Source: Pseudogemmobacter hezensis (GTDB taxonomy: Bacteria; Pseudomonadota; Alphaproteobacteria; Rhodobacterales; Rhodobacteraceae). From it: a stretch of DNA of 64,000 nucleotides. Positions 18,964 through 28,692 of this stretch are shown here, one piece after another. How positions within the stretch are numbered: the stretch's first letter is position 1; each line of letters opens with the position of its first letter. The notes below the pieces were generated by a model. That model was not told the origin of the DNA, made no database searches, and worked only from the letters and a program-made list of their open reading frames with translations. A program made the translations under genes and the position numbers. Location of the stretch: contig NZ_JABJXT010000003.1 of NCBI RefSeq assembly GCF_013155295.1, forward strand, positions 186,001 through 250,000, in the 5' to 3' direction.

Positions 18964-19019
18964 CCCACATCCGAATTCGCGGGGGGATTCCCTCGCCTCT
19001 ATCCTTGATGGAACCACCG

Positions 19020-19484
19020 ATGAAAACCTTCTCTGCTACCCCAGCGGATATCGAGAAGAAGTGGATCCTGATCGACGCCGAGGGCGTTGTTCTGGGTCGC
19101 CTCGCTACGATCGTCGCCAATATCCTGCGCGGCAAGAACAAGCCGACCTTCACCCCCCACATGGACATGGGTGACAATGTCATCGTGATCAATGCGGACA
19201 AGGTGCAGCTGACCGGCAACAAGCGTGAAGACAAGCGCTACTACTGGCACACCGGCCACCCGGGCGGCATCAAGTCGCGCACCGTGCGTGAAGTGCTGGA
19301 AGGCAATCACCCCGAGCGCGTCGTGATCAAAGCTGTCGAGCGTATGATCACCCGCAACAGCCTGGGCCGTCAGCAAATGTCGAACCTGCGCGTTTATGCA
19401 GGCGCAGAGCATGCCCATGAAGCTCAGCAACCGACCGTCCTGGACGTGAAGGTTCTGAACCCGAAGAACACCCGGAGCGCGTGA
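19020..19484 (+). CDS. rplM: 50S ribosomal protein L13
   Basis: The 154-residue protein is a primary binder of 23S rRNA in the large subunit. It starts [20 protein letters not shown] and shows [19 protein letters not shown], the [12 protein letters not shown] core and [14 protein letters not shown] Met-Glu-Pro-Pro extension in frame is possible but lies before the usual start. It is followed after 5 bp by rpsI, the standard pair. Confidence 0.98.
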   Translation: MKTFSATPADIEKKWILIDAEGVVLGRLATIVANILRGKNKPTFTPHMDMGDNVIVINADKVQLTGNKREDKRYYWHTGHPGGIKSRTVREVLEGNHPERVVIKAVERMITRNSLGRQQMSNLRVYAGAEHAHEAQQPTVLDVKVLNPKNTRSA

Positions 19485-19489
19485 TTTAA

Positions 19490-19993
19490 ATGGCCGATAT
19501 CAAGTCTCTCGACGATCTGAAGGCCGCTGTGGGCACTGCTGCTCCGGCTGCCGCTGCCGAGGCTGCACCCCGCGCCCCGGTTCGTGACAAGCTGAACCGC
19601 TCCTATGCGACCGGCAAGCGTAAAGACGCTGTTGCACGCGTCTGGGTCAAGCCGGGTTCGGGCAAGTTCCTGATCCGCAACAACAAGGGCGAGTATGTCG
19701 ATTACACGCTCTATTTCGCGCGTCCCGTGCTGCAGATGATCCTGCGTCAGCCCTTCCAGGTGGCAAACGTGGAAGGTCAGTATGACGTGATGGCAACTGT
19801 TTCGGGCGGTGGTCTCTCGGGCCAGGCCGGTGCAGTCAAGCACGGCATCTCGAAAGCACTGCAACTGTTTGAGCCGTCGCTGCGTGGCGCTCTGAAAGCT
19901 GCTGGCTTCCTGACCCGCGACAGCCGCGTCGTGGAACGTAAGAAATACGGTAAGGCCAAAGCCCGCCGTTCGTTCCAGTTCTCGAAGCGCTGA
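19490..19993 (+). CDS. rpsI: 30S ribosomal protein S9
   Basis: The 167-residue protein has an N-terminal extension of about 38 residues, rich in Ala and Pro, before the conserved [20 protein letters not shown]; such an extension is usual in Rhodobacterales. The C-terminus RRSFQFSKR is the basic tail that reaches the ribosomal P site. It is co-transcribed with rplM and ends at a strong terminator. Confidence 0.98.
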   Translation: MADIKSLDDLKAAVGTAAPAAAAEAAPRAPVRDKLNRSYATGKRKDAVARVWVKPGSGKFLIRNNKGEYVDYTLYFARPVLQMILRQPFQVANVEGQYDVMATVSGGGLSGQAGAVKHGISKALQLFEPSLRGALKAAGFLTRDSRVVERKKYGKAKARRSFQFSKR

Positions 19994-20012
19994 TCCGTTT
20001 CACTTCTATACG

Positions 20013-20044
20013 AAAGGCGCGGGGGGAACCCTCGCGCCTTTTGC
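20013..20044 (+). terminator. Intrinsic terminator of rplM-rpsI
   Basis: AAAGGCGCGGGGG pairs with CCCTCGCGCCTTT (13 bp, one G-U pair) around GAA and is followed by a T-run. Confidence 0.92.
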
Positions 20045-20083
20045 TTTTGGACCTTTGGTTCTTGCGGGCCCCCTGGGGGGGTG

Positions 20084-20644
20084 TCAGCCCCGACCCGCCG
20101 CCTGGCGCAGCTTTGCCATCAGCTGATCCAGCACCTTCTGATAGCGCGGATCTTTCAGATGCCCGTCTTCGTCAAAGGCGTTTGAGCTGTCGGCGACCAG
20201 CACCTCTGGCCCGCTCAGCAGATGCGGCTGGAAGGGCGTCATCATCAGTCGCAGCGCGAATTGTGAGCGGTCGCCGCCGCCGCGCCCACCTGCTGCCGAG
20301 ATGATGGCGACGGGCTTGTCGGCCCAGGGGTTCACCTTGATCCGGCTGACCCAGTCGAGCGCATTCTTCAGCACTCCGGGCGGCGCTTTGTTGTATTCGG
20401 GGGTAGAGATCACCACCGCATCGGCGGCTGCGATCTGGTCATAAAGGGTCTGAACGCCGGGGGGGATGCCCTCGGCCAGCTCCAGATCGCCATCATAAAG
20501 CGGCAGGTTCAGATCGGCCTCGGTATGGGTGGCGGGGCCAAAGGCGGCGCGCGCCTCGCGCAGCAGCATGCGGTTGGTTGACCCCTTTCGCAGGGCACCG
20601 GAAATGCCCAGCAATATGAGGTCGGTTTTGGTTGGGCTGGACAT
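20084..20644 (-). CDS. NAD(P)H-dependent FMN reductase family protein
   Basis: This 186-residue flavodoxin-like protein begins with ILLGISGALRKGSTNRMLLR, the FMN phosphate loop, and has VVISTPEYNKAPPGVLKNAL near residue 78, the flavin-binding loop typical of ChrR/AzoR-like quinone reductases. A Gly-rich segment (SAAGGRGGGDRSQFAL) follows near 115. It probably reduces quinones or other electrophiles with NAD(P)H. It lies 24 bp behind lrgB and may be in the same transcript. Confidence 0.88.
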   Translation of the reverse strand: MSSPTKTDLILLGISGALRKGSTNRMLLREARAAFGPATHTEADLNLPLYDGDLELAEGIPPGVQTLYDQIAAADAVVISTPEYNKAPPGVLKNALDWVSRIKVNPWADKPVAIISAAGGRGGGDRSQFALRLMMTPFQPHLLSGPEVLVADSSNAFDEDGHLKDPRYQKVLDQLMAKLRQAAGRG

Positions 20645-20668
20645 ATCAGGCTCCGGCTTGGTTGTGGT

Positions 20669-21376
20669 TTACAGGAACATCCGCAGGATAAGGGGCGCAA
20701 GGATCGCCGTCATCATCGCGTTCAGCCCCATGCCCAGACCGGCAAAGGCGCCGGCGGTCGGATTGACGTTGAAGGCCCGCGCGGTGCCAAAGCCATGCGC
20801 GGCCACCCCGGTTGCAAAGCCCCGCGCTCGCCAGTCGCGGATCCGCAGCAGGTTCAGCACAGGCGTGGCAAAAGCCGCGCCGCAAAGCCCGGTCATGAAC
20901 ACCATCAGCGCCGCCAGCGTCGGCGAACCGCCCGACTGCTCGGCAATCCCAAGCGCTACGGCTGCTGTGGCGGATTTGGGGGCCAGGGCGGCCAGGATCG
21001 TCGGGCTGACCCCAAAGGCCGAGGCGATCCCAAGCGCGGTGGCAATCGCCGTCAGCGAGCCCGCGATCAGCGCCGCCAGGATCGGCAGCGCCGCCCGCCG
21101 CACCCGGCTGAGATTGTCATACAGCGGCAGCGCCAGACAGACCGTCGCCGGGCCCAGCAGGAAATGGACGAATTGCGCGCCCTCGAAATAGGTCTCGAAC
21201 GTGGTGCCGGTCGCCAGGAGGATCAGCGCCAGCACCCCCATGGCAATCAGCGAAGGGTTGAACAGCGGCTGACGGCCCAGCCGGTTGAAAATGACCAGCC
21301 CAAAGGCATAGGCGGCAACCGTCATGCTCAGCCACAAAAGCGGGTCGCGGGCAAGGTAGGACCAGACTTCGGTCAT
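20669..21376 (-). CDS. LrgB/CidB family membrane protein
   Basis: The 235-residue integral membrane protein has about six to eight hydrophobic segments. Family marks are FNPSLIAMGVLALILL near residue 40, FLLGPATVCLALPLYDN near 92, ALAPKSATAAVALGIAEQ near 148 and AAHGFGTARAFN near 205. LrgAB proteins act as holin-like or metabolite (pyruvate-type) transport systems that influence murein hydrolase activity. Its start overlaps the lrgA stop by ATGA, so the pair is translationally coupled. Confidence 0.92.
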   Translation of the reverse strand: MTEVWSYLARDPLLWLSMTVAAYAFGLVIFNRLGRQPLFNPSLIAMGVLALILLATGTTFETYFEGAQFVHFLLGPATVCLALPLYDNLSRVRRAALPILAALIAGSLTAIATALGIASAFGVSPTILAALAPKSATAAVALGIAEQSGGSPTLAALMVFMTGLCGAAFATPVLNLLRIRDWRARGFATGVAAHGFGTARAFNVNPTAGAFAGLGMGLNAMMTAILAPLILRMFL

Positions 21377-21795
21377 CTCTGAACCTCTGCCTCGGTGTCA
21401 GGGCGCTCTCCGGTCAGCCGCGCGACCAGGGCGAAGGTCAGTGCCCCGATGCTGATTGCCGCCAGGGTCGAGACCACCACCGCCAGCACCAGCGGCCCCG
21501 CATCGCGGCCCAGCGTGCCCAGCTGCAACATCGCGCCGACGCCTGCGGGCACGAACAGCAAAAGCAGATTGCCCAGGATCGTATCGACCAGCGGCCGCAC
21601 GGTATCGCGCAGGCGCGGCGACCAGATCAGCCCGACCAGCATGAAGGCCATGCCAAAGACCGGGCCGGGCACCGGCAGGCGGATCGCATGGGACAGTGCC
21701 TCTCCGGCCAGTTGGCAGCCGAGAACGGCGAGAAGGGCAAGGATGGTCGGGGGGATCATGGCTGTCTGGTTCCGCGCGGGCTGGTTTTTCCCCAT
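21373..21795 (-). CDS. LrgA/CidA family holin-like membrane protein
   Basis: This 140-residue protein has four hydrophobic helices and the signature LPVPGPVFGMAFMLVGLI near residue 40. The ATG at 21795 has AAGG six bases upstream; an ATG 12 codons later (MIPPTILALL), directly before the first helix, is an alternative start. It is the first gene of the lrgAB pair and is divergent from smc across 228 bp. It is usually a partner of LrgB in the membrane. Confidence 0.88.
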   Translation of the reverse strand: MGKNQPARNQTAMIPPTILALLAVLGCQLAGEALSHAIRLPVPGPVFGMAFMLVGLIWSPRLRDTVRPLVDTILGNLLLLFVPAGVGAMLQLGTLGRDAGPLVLAVVVSTLAAISIGALTFALVARLTGERPDTEAEVQR

Positions 21796-22023
21796 GCTGC
21801 GCCTTTCGCGCCGCCCCCGCCAGAGCAGAAATCGACGATCCGCCCGGACCGGCCCCGATATGGGCAGGCCAGGGCTGCATCAGGCGCAGATATCCTGGGG
21901 ATAAAGCCCAAAAAACAGTCAGCTGCGGGGGTTTCGGATTGACCTTGCAGGCCTCGCACCGGACGATACCAGACCGTATCTGAGCAGCGACTCAAACAAC
22001 CGAGGCAAACAAGGGGGCGCGGC

Positions 22024-25000
22024 TTGCGCTTTAGCAAACTCCGGCTGAATGGCTTCAAAAGCTTTGTCGACCCCACGGATCTGGTGATCCATGAGGGGCT
22101 GACGGGCGTGGTCGGCCCCAATGGCTGCGGCAAGTCGAACCTGCTTGAGGCGCTGCGTTGGGTCATGGGCGAAAACCGCCCCACCGCGATGCGCGGCTCG
22201 GGCATGGATGACGTGATTTTCAACGGGGCCGCCACGCGCGGTGCCCGGAACTTTGCCGAGGTCTCGCTGGTGCTGGACAATGGCGACCGGCTTGCGCCCT
22301 CGGGGTTCAATGACAGTGACACGATTGAGATCGTGCGCCGGATCACCCGCGATGCGGGCTCGGCCTATAAGGCGAATTCAAAGGACGTTCGCGCCCGCGA
22401 TGTGCAGATGCTGTTTGCCGATGCCTCGACCGGCTCGCACAGCCCGGCGCTGGTGCGTCAGGGCCAGATTTCCGAGCTGATCAACGCCAAACCCAAAGCG
22501 CGGCGTCGGGTGCTGGAAGAGGCGGCAGGGATCTCGGGCCTTTATGCGCGGCGCCATGAGGCAGAGCTGAAACTCGCGGGCACAGAGACCAATCTGACCC
22601 GCGTCGATGACGTGCTGGAGCAACTGGCACAGCAGCTGTCGGTGCTGACCCGCCAGGCCCGCCAGGCGGCGCGCTATCGTGAAATCTCGGATGAGCTGCG
22701 TCAGGCCGAGGGCATGCTGCTGTTTCGCCGCTGGCGCGAGGCCGATATGGCCCGGGGCGAGGCCGAGGGCGTGCTGCGGGATCGGCTGATCGCCCAGGGC
22801 AAGGCCGAGATGGCGGCGCGTGATGGCACAAAGGCGCGTGAGGCGGCCGAGGATGGCCTGCCCGCCCGCCGCGAGGAAGAGGCGATAGCGGCAGCGATCC
22901 TGCAGCGGCTGATGCTGCAGCGCGACGCGCTTGGCGATCAGGAAAAGCAGGCCCTGGCCCGGATCGAGACGCTTCGCGCCCGGATCAGCCAGCTTGGCAA
23001 TGACATCGAACGCGAGGCCGGACTGAACCGTGACGCGGGCGAGGTGATCCAGCGCCTGCAATGGGAAATCGACCAGATCGCAAAGGCGCATGAGGGCCAT
23101 GATGCCCGCCTCGCCGAGGCGGTCGAGGCGGCGCGTGACGCGGGCACCATCCTGACCGACCGCGAGACATTGCTGTCTGAGGCGACTGAGGATGCGGCCC
23201 GGCTGGCAGCCCGGCATCAGTCGGCCACGCGATTGGCGCAGGAAAGCCGTTCAGGCGTGGAACGCGCCGAGGGCGAGGCGCTGCGTGCCCGCGAAGCCGT
23301 GGCGCAGGCCGATGAGACACTGGCGACGGCATCCGAGAATTTCGAAGCCGCCGCCGAGGCCCGTGAGGCCGCCGCCGAGCTTTGTGATCAGACCGAGGCC
23401 GCGCTGGAACTGGCCGAAGAGGCCCGCGCCGAGGCGCAGTCGCGTGAGGCAGAGGCCCGCGCCGCCCGCTCGGGTGCCGAGGGTGAGGCCAATGCGCTCA
23501 GGGCCGAACGCGCCGCGCTGGCCAAACTGGTCGAGCGCGAGGCCGAGGCCGGGCATCAGCTGCTTGATCGCCTGGTGGTGACCTCGGGCTATGAAAAGGC
23601 GCTTGGGGCGGCGTTGTCGGATGATCTTCGCGCCCCGGAAATCGCCGCCGGAGAGCGCACCGGCTGGGGGCTTCTTGACCCCTATGCGCAGCCGCAGCCC
23701 CTGCCCGCAGGGGCAGAGCCGCTGGCGGATTACGTGCAGGCCCCGGGGGTGCTGACGCGCCGCCTGGGCCAGATCGGCCTTGTCAGCCGCGCCGATGGCT
23801 TCCGTCTGCAAGGCGATCTGCAGCCCGGCCAGCGCCTTGTCAGCCTGGAAGGCGATCTCTGGCGGTGGGACGGGTTTCGCGCCGGGGCCGAGGATGCGCC
23901 CTCGGCGGCGGCGCTGCGGCTGCAACAGCTGAACCGCCTGCAGCGGCTGAAACAGGATCTGGAAGAGGCCAGCGCCAAAGCCGAAGGCGCGGCCATGGCG
24001 CATGAGGCGCTGCAGACCCGCCTGCAGGATCTGGCCCGCGCCGATCAGCTGGCCCGTGAGGCGCGTCGCGCCGCCGATCAGCGGCTGGCCGAGGCGGATC
24101 GGGCGCTCTCGAAATCCGAGGCCGAGCGGACCCTGGCAACTGGCCGCCTGGAAGCGGCGCGGATTTCCGTGTCGCGCTATGAGGATGATGCGATGGCCGC
24201 CCGTGCCCGCCTGCGCGAGGCCGAGGCCGGGATCGCCGATCTGCCCGATCTGGATCAGGCACGCGATGCGCTGGAAACGGCGCGGATGACGGTCGAGGCG
24301 GCGCGGATCACCATGATGACCCGGCGCTCGGGCCATGATGAGCTGCGCCGCGAGGGCGAGGCCCGGGTCCGCCGCCGCCAGGAGGCGCAGAAGGAGCTGT
24401 CGGGCTGGAACCACCGCCTGGAGACGGCCGGAAAGCGCAGCCTGGAACTTACAGAACGTCGGGCCGAGGCCGAAGAGGAACTGGCCGAGGCCAGCGAGGC
24501 CCCTGAGGAATTGGCCGCCAAACGCGAAGAGCTGGGCGATGCGATCCAGGAGGCCGAGGCGCGCCGCAATGAGGCCGCCACCGCGCTGATCACGGCAGAA
24601 ACCACCCTGCGCGAGGCCCAGATTTCTGAGCGCGACGCCGAGCGGCTGGCGGGTGAGGCCCGCGAATCCCGCGCCCGCGCCGAGGCCCGGCTGGACGCCT
24701 CACGCGAGGCGGTGGCGATTGCCGCCGAGCGGATCGCCGAGGAAGAAGACCGCACGCCGCAGGAATTGCTGGCCTCTCTGAATACCGATCCCGACAAAAT
24801 GCCCGATGCCGAGGCGCTGGATCTTGATGTGCAGCGCCTGAAACGCCAGCGAGAGGCGCTTGGGGCCGTCAATCTGCGCGCCGAAGAGGATGCAAAGCAG
24901 ATCGACACGGAATATCAACAGCTTGCGACGGAAAAGACCGACCTCGAAGAGGCGGTGCGCAAGCTGCGGGCGGGCATTCAGGGGCTGAACAAAGAGGGGC

Positions 25001-25479
25001 GTGAGCGGCTTCTGACCGCCTTCGAGCAGGTGAACAGCAACTTCTCGATGCTTTTCACCCATCTCTTTGGCGGCGGTGAGGCGCGTCTGGTGCTGGTCGA
25101 ATCCGACGACCCGCTGGAAGCCGGGCTTGAGATCATGTGCCAGCCGCCGGGCAAGCGCCTGGCGACGCTGTCGCTTTTGTCGGGGGGCGAGCAGACGCTG
25201 ACGGCGCTGGCGCTGATCTTTGGCGTCTTCCTGGCAAATCCGGCGCCGATCTGCGTGCTGGACGAGGTGGACGCGCCGCTTGATGATGCCAATGTCACCC
25301 GTTTTTGCGACCTGATGGATGAGATGACGCGGCGCACCGAGACGCGCTTTCTGGTCATCACCCACCATGCGGTGACCATGGCGCGGATGGACCGGCTGTT
25401 CGGGGTGACCATGCAGGAGCAGGGCGTCAGCCAGCTGGTCTCGGTCGATCTGCGCAAGGCAGAGGCGCTGGTCGCGTGA
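22024..25479 (+). CDS. smc: Chromosome partition protein SMC
   Basis: The 1151-residue ATPase organises and segregates the chromosome together with ScpA/ScpB. It starts at a TTG, behind AAGGGGGCG, giving the canonical RFSKLRLNGFKSFVDPTDL. The Walker A is VVGPNGCGKSN near residue 35. Two long Ala/Glu/Arg-rich coiled coils flank a hinge at about residues 510-630. The C-terminal head has the signature LLSGGEQTLTALALIFGVF and Walker B ICVLDEVDAPLDDAN. The use of TTG for a long essential-type gene is notable. A small gene follows with TGATG overlap. Confidence 0.97.
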   Translation: MRFSKLRLNGFKSFVDPTDLVIHEGLTGVVGPNGCGKSNLLEALRWVMGENRPTAMRGSGMDDVIFNGAATRGARNFAEVSLVLDNGDRLAPSGFNDSDTIEIVRRITRDAGSAYKANSKDVRARDVQMLFADASTGSHSPALVRQGQISELINAKPKARRRVLEEAAGISGLYARRHEAELKLAGTETNLTRVDDVLEQLAQQLSVLTRQARQAARYREISDELRQAEGMLLFRRWREADMARGEAEGVLRDRLIAQGKAEMAARDGTKAREAAEDGLPARREEEAIAAAILQRLMLQRDALGDQEKQALARIETLRARISQLGNDIEREAGLNRDAGEVIQRLQWEIDQIAKAHEGHDARLAEAVEAARDAGTILTDRETLLSEATEDAARLAARHQSATRLAQESRSGVERAEGEALRAREAVAQADETLATASENFEAAAEAREAAAELCDQTEAALELAEEARAEAQSREAEARAARSGAEGEANALRAERAALAKLVEREAEAGHQLLDRLVVTSGYEKALGAALSDDLRAPEIAAGERTGWGLLDPYAQPQPLPAGAEPLADYVQAPGVLTRRLGQIGLVSRADGFRLQGDLQPGQRLVSLEGDLWRWDGFRAGAEDAPSAAALRLQQLNRLQRLKQDLEEASAKAEGAAMAHEALQTRLQDLARADQLAREARRAADQRLAEADRALSKSEAERTLATGRLEAARISVSRYEDDAMAARARLREAEAGIADLPDLDQARDALETARMTVEAARITMMTRRSGHDELRREGEARVRRRQEAQKELSGWNHRLETAGKRSLELTERRAEAEEELAEASEAPEELAAKREELGDAIQEAEARRNEAATALITAETTLREAQISERDAERLAGEARESRARAEARLDASREAVAIAAERIAEEEDRTPQELLASLNTDPDKMPDAEALDLDVQRLKRQREALGAVNLRAEEDAKQIDTEYQQLATEKTDLEEAVRKLRAGIQGLNKEGRERLLTAFEQVNSNFSMLFTHLFGGGEARLVLVESDDPLEAGLEIMCQPPGKRLATLSLLSGGEQTLTALALIFGVFLANPAPICVLDEVDAPLDDANVTRFCDLMDEMTRRTETRFLVITHHAVTMARMDRLFGVTMQEQGVSQLVSVDLRKAEALVA

Positions 25480-25823
25480 TGCAAAATCTTCTGGAACAGG
25501 CGGGCTTTCCGGGGGTCGAGGCCGAGGGCGACAGCCTCTGGGCGCGGCTGTCGGCGACAGGGCCGGAATTTCGCGCCGATCCGCATGGCGAGGCCTGGAT
25601 CCTGACGCTTTCATGGCCGGTGCGGCTGGATGCGGCAACGCTGGCGCGGTGGAACAGCAACAATCCGGCGGCGCTGCTGGATCTGGCGGGCGGCGAGACG
25701 CGGCTGCGCATGGGCGCCGAAAGCGCCGCCGATCTTGAGACCTGGGCCAGGGCGGCCGAAAGCATGGTGCAGACCTGCCTGGCCTATCGCCGGGGCCAAC
25801 GCGCGCGCGGCGAGGGGATGTAA
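25479..25823 (+). CDS. Conserved hypothetical protein coupled to smc
   Basis: The 114-residue protein begins MQNLLEQAGFPGVEAEGDSL. Its start codon overlaps the smc stop (TGATG), so it is translationally coupled. It has an alternating sheet-like N-terminal half (FRADPHGEAWILTLSWPVRLD) and a helical C-terminal half ending YRRGQRARGEGM. It has no signal peptide or membrane segment. I do not recognise a family. Its position suggests a role linked to SMC, but that is inference only. Confidence 0.7.
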   Translation: MQNLLEQAGFPGVEAEGDSLWARLSATGPEFRADPHGEAWILTLSWPVRLDAATLARWNSNNPAALLDLAGGETRLRMGAESAADLETWARAAESMVQTCLAYRRGQRARGEGM

Positions 25824-25841
25824 GCCGTAGTTTCGCCGCCG

Positions 25842-26393
25842 TCAGCCGCGTGATAGAACACGGATCTCATCGCCGCGCCTGACGACGCCGTCTTTCTCGA
25901 TCGAGCACAGGATGCCGCGCAGCCGCAGTGCCCGGTGCTGTGGCAGGTTCACCCAGGTCATGGCATCCGTCCCATAACGCACCTTCCATTTGACGCAGCC
26001 GTCATTGAACACCGACGACACGCGGATCAGCGCCGTTCCCAGCTGCAGGATCGAGCCCTCGGGCAGATTTTCCTCGGATGTGTCGAGATCGGCAATCACC
26101 GGATCGCCGGGGTGGATGGCCGCCTCCGGGTCTGGGCGCACCAGATCATGCACCCGCGCCGGCAGGATCGAGACCTGGATCGCCGGGTCGGCGCTGCCAT
26201 CGGGCAGCCGCAGCCAGGGCTCTTTCCCCCATCTTTCGCCGGGGATGCCATGGGCGACGGTCAGCTGCAGCTGAGGCGGATATTCACGCAGATTGCGCCC
26301 GGGGCGAAAGGTCAGGACCGCGGCCTTGGTCACGTCTTTTGGGGCTGCCGCGATATGGGGAATTGCCGCCATCAGGGCCGTCATCGGGGTCAT
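25842..26393 (-). CDS. MOSC domain-containing protein
   Basis: The 183-residue protein resembles a stand-alone MOSC domain (the molybdenum cofactor sulfurase C-terminal type). Marks are LQLTVAHGIPGERWGKEPW near residue 42, the acidic-rich GSILQLGTALIRVSSVFNDG near 112 with the conserved cysteine in DGCVKWKVRYG, and LRGILCSIEKDGVVRRGDEI. Such proteins are thought to carry sulfur on the cysteine or bind molybdenum cofactor. The gene overlaps the upstream glycosyltransferase by ATGA and is the last gene of a four-gene run. Confidence 0.8.
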   Translation of the reverse strand: MTPMTALMAAIPHIAAAPKDVTKAAVLTFRPGRNLREYPPQLQLTVAHGIPGERWGKEPWLRLPDGSADPAIQVSILPARVHDLVRPDPEAAIHPGDPVIADLDTSEENLPEGSILQLGTALIRVSSVFNDGCVKWKVRYGTDAMTWVNLPQHRALRLRGILCSIEKDGVVRRGDEIRVLSRG

Positions 26394-27370
26394 ATGCTGC
26401 CCTTTTTGCTAAGGGTTTCCAGGGGGATCTGCGCAAATTCTGCGGCAATCCGGCGGCGCAGATCAAGCCTTGCCTCAACCAGCCGCCCGGCCTTGCGCAG
26501 ATCTGCCGCAGCGCCTGCCTGCAGGCTTTGGGTTGTCTGGTAGAAATCGGCGATCTCATCTGCGCTGGCACCCGCAAGCCAGGCCTGCATCTCTGGCCGA
26601 TACTGATAGGCCCCCCGCGTCAGCCGGAAGGGCAGGGCGGCAAGCCAGGATGCGCGGTCCTGGGCGTGGAAATGCAACAGTTGCAGGCCGGGGTGGAAAT
26701 CCGGGCCCGGCAGGCGCTCGCCGCCGATAAAGGCTCCGTGCAGCCGGGGCGAGAGGCCCTTTATCCCGCTGCGAAAGAACAGTTTTCCGGCGGAATGCGA
26801 CAGCATCCCCTCGGGCAGGATGGTGGCATAGCGGCCAAGCGCGGGGCCGCGCAGCCCGGCATGACGCGGCTTCAGCGGTGCGCGAAAGGCCTGGGCGGTG
26901 AAAATGTCATCGGGCAAGGTGGGGTCGTGCAGGGCCTCAAACGGTTCCATCCGGCACAGGATCTGATCGGCGGGCAGATCGGCCAGGAGGTTTGCGACAG
27001 GGGCCGCGGGCCAGATGAATTCGTCGATGTCGATATGGCCCAGCCAGTCGCAGCCACCCTGGCGGTAGACCATGCGGGCATTTTTCGCCTGGCGGTTCTG
27101 ATGCCGCTCTGGCCGACCGCCAAGGGCCTGCCAATGCGCGGCGTCACAGGCGATCAGCTGCACCCGGGCGGAGGCGTGATCTGCCAGGGCTGCCAGCGCC
27201 GGATCCTCGGGGTCGTCAAAACAAAGGGTGATCTTTGATGCGCCCAGATCCAGATGCCAGGCAAGAAAACCCAGCACATGGGCCAGCGGTGCTTTGACAG
27301 TGGCGACCAGGGCCCAGCTGGTGCCCTCTGTCGCAGAGCCGGTCACGCCCGTCACAGCCACGCCGGTCAC
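26390..27370 (-). CDS. Glycosyltransferase family 2-like protein
   Basis: The 326-residue protein has the layout of the Glyco_tranf_2_4 group: an N-terminal strand WALVATVKAPLAHVLGFLAWH, a nucleotide-binding region SKITLCFDDPEDPALAALA and the DxD-type motif LGHIDIDEFIWP near residue 115. A histidine-rich stretch, LQLLHFHAQDRASWLAALPF, lies near 235. The first dozen residues (MTGVAVTGVTGSATEG) come from a small DNA repeat of GTGACCGGC and may not be conserved. It overlaps the transglycosylase stop by four bases. The sugar donor and acceptor are unknown; the context suggests envelope work. Confidence 0.75.
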   Translation of the reverse strand: MTGVAVTGVTGSATEGTSWALVATVKAPLAHVLGFLAWHLDLGASKITLCFDDPEDPALAALADHASARVQLIACDAAHWQALGGRPERHQNRQAKNARMVYRQGGCDWLGHIDIDEFIWPAAPVANLLADLPADQILCRMEPFEALHDPTLPDDIFTAQAFRAPLKPRHAGLRGPALGRYATILPEGMLSHSAGKLFFRSGIKGLSPRLHGAFIGGERLPGPDFHPGLQLLHFHAQDRASWLAALPFRLTRGAYQYRPEMQAWLAGASADEIADFYQTTQSLQAGAAADLRKAGRLVEARLDLRRRIAAEFAQIPLETLSKKGSI

Positions 27371-28683
27371 AACAGATCCAGCAATTCCCGCGTCGGCCAG
27401 GCATCGGCGGGCAGGCCAAGGCGCTGCTGCTCGGTCTGAACCGCGCGTCTGGTGCCTGCGCCCAGCACACCGTCGATCTGGCCGACATCATGGCCCAGAT
27501 CGCGCAGCTTCGCCTGCAGCGCCCGCATCTCCTCATCGCTGAGCATCGGGTCGGGTGAGGTGTTCAGCGCGGGCTCTGCCCCCTCAATCAGGGTGGCGAA
27601 ATAGGCGGTCGTGGTCACATAGGTCAGGCTTTTGTTCCATTTCAGCAATACCTCAAAGTTGGGAAATGCCAGGAAAGCCGGACCCTTACGGCCCTGCGGC
27701 AGCAAAAGCGCCGCTTCGAGATCGGCGGGCAGCGTATTGCCGCGCCGGGGCGCCACGCCAAGTGCCGCCCATTGAGCGACCGGCAGATCCTTGTCCAGCC
27801 CGCTGAGGGACCAGTCGAAGGTCTCGGGCAGCACGACCTCGGTCAGCCAGGGCTCGCCCTTGCGCCAGCCCTGCGCCTTCAAAAGCCCCGCGCCGGACAT
27901 CAGCGCATCCGCGACCGAGGTTTTCAGCGTTATGTGACCATCGCCATCGCCGTCGATGCCGCGCTCCAGAATGTCCTGGGGCAGCATCTGGACCATGCCG
28001 ATCTCGCCGGCCCAGGCCCCGGTGGTGTCGGCTGTCAGATCGCCGCGTGCGAAAAGCCGCATCGCGGCGAAGGTCTGCGGGCGGAACATTTCAGGCCTGC
28101 GGCAGTCCCAGGCCAGCGTCACCAGCGCGTCGCGGGTGTTATAGCCGCCCTGAAAGCGGCCGAAATCGGTCTCAAAACCCCAGATCGCCAGCATGATGCC
28201 AGGCGGCACGCCGAAACTGGTCTCGACGCGGGCGAACAGCTCCTGGTGGTCGTCCCAGGCGGCCAGCGCATCGGGCAGGCGTTTGTCGCCGATCAGGCTT
28301 TGGGCAAATTCCAGGAAGGGTTTGCGAAATACACCCTGACGCTGATCGGCCTTCAGCACCAGCGGGTCGGCGCTGACGCCGTCCAGCCAGCCGGTGATGG
28401 CGGTGGCGGGGATCTGCGCGGCCTGGGCCTCTTGTTGCAGGCCAAGGACAAAGCCACGGAAATCACCGCCGCAGGGGGGCTTTGGCGGCCCTTCAGGTGG
28501 CGCTTCGGCATGAGCGTCAGCATGTGCCTCAGGCTGGGCGCCGGCCGCAGTCGCCGTCGGCGCGGGTTCTGCCCCTGGTTGATCCGTGATCGTCGGCAAA
28601 GGCATATCCCCGGCCGAAGATCCGGTCTCGGCCCGCAGGATTGCGGGGGTCATAAGGGTGGCAAGGATCAGGGCTTTTAGCAT
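27367..28683 (-). CDS. Lytic murein transglycosylase (MltB-like) with C-terminal peptidoglycan-binding domain
   Basis: The 438-residue protein begins with a signal peptide (MLKALILATLMTPAILRAET) and an Ala/Pro/His-rich linker to about residue 68. The catalytic domain shows PPGIMLAIWGFETDFGRFQG, with the catalytic glutamate, and GEIGMVQMLPQDILERG. A peptidoglycan-binding domain fills the last 60 residues (LQAKLRDLGHDVGQIDGVLG, AVQTEQQRLGLPADAWPTRE). It cleaves glycan strands to anhydro-sugars in the periplasm. It lies 9 bp after cobD and overlaps the glycosyltransferase. Confidence 0.92.
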   Translation of the reverse strand: MLKALILATLMTPAILRAETGSSAGDMPLPTITDQPGAEPAPTATAAGAQPEAHADAHAEAPPEGPPKPPCGGDFRGFVLGLQQEAQAAQIPATAITGWLDGVSADPLVLKADQRQGVFRKPFLEFAQSLIGDKRLPDALAAWDDHQELFARVETSFGVPPGIMLAIWGFETDFGRFQGGYNTRDALVTLAWDCRRPEMFRPQTFAAMRLFARGDLTADTTGAWAGEIGMVQMLPQDILERGIDGDGDGHITLKTSVADALMSGAGLLKAQGWRKGEPWLTEVVLPETFDWSLSGLDKDLPVAQWAALGVAPRRGNTLPADLEAALLLPQGRKGPAFLAFPNFEVLLKWNKSLTYVTTTAYFATLIEGAEPALNTSPDPMLSDEEMRALQAKLRDLGHDVGQIDGVLGAGTRRAVQTEQQRLGLPADAWPTRELLDLL

Positions 28684-28692
28684 GGCGCGAGG

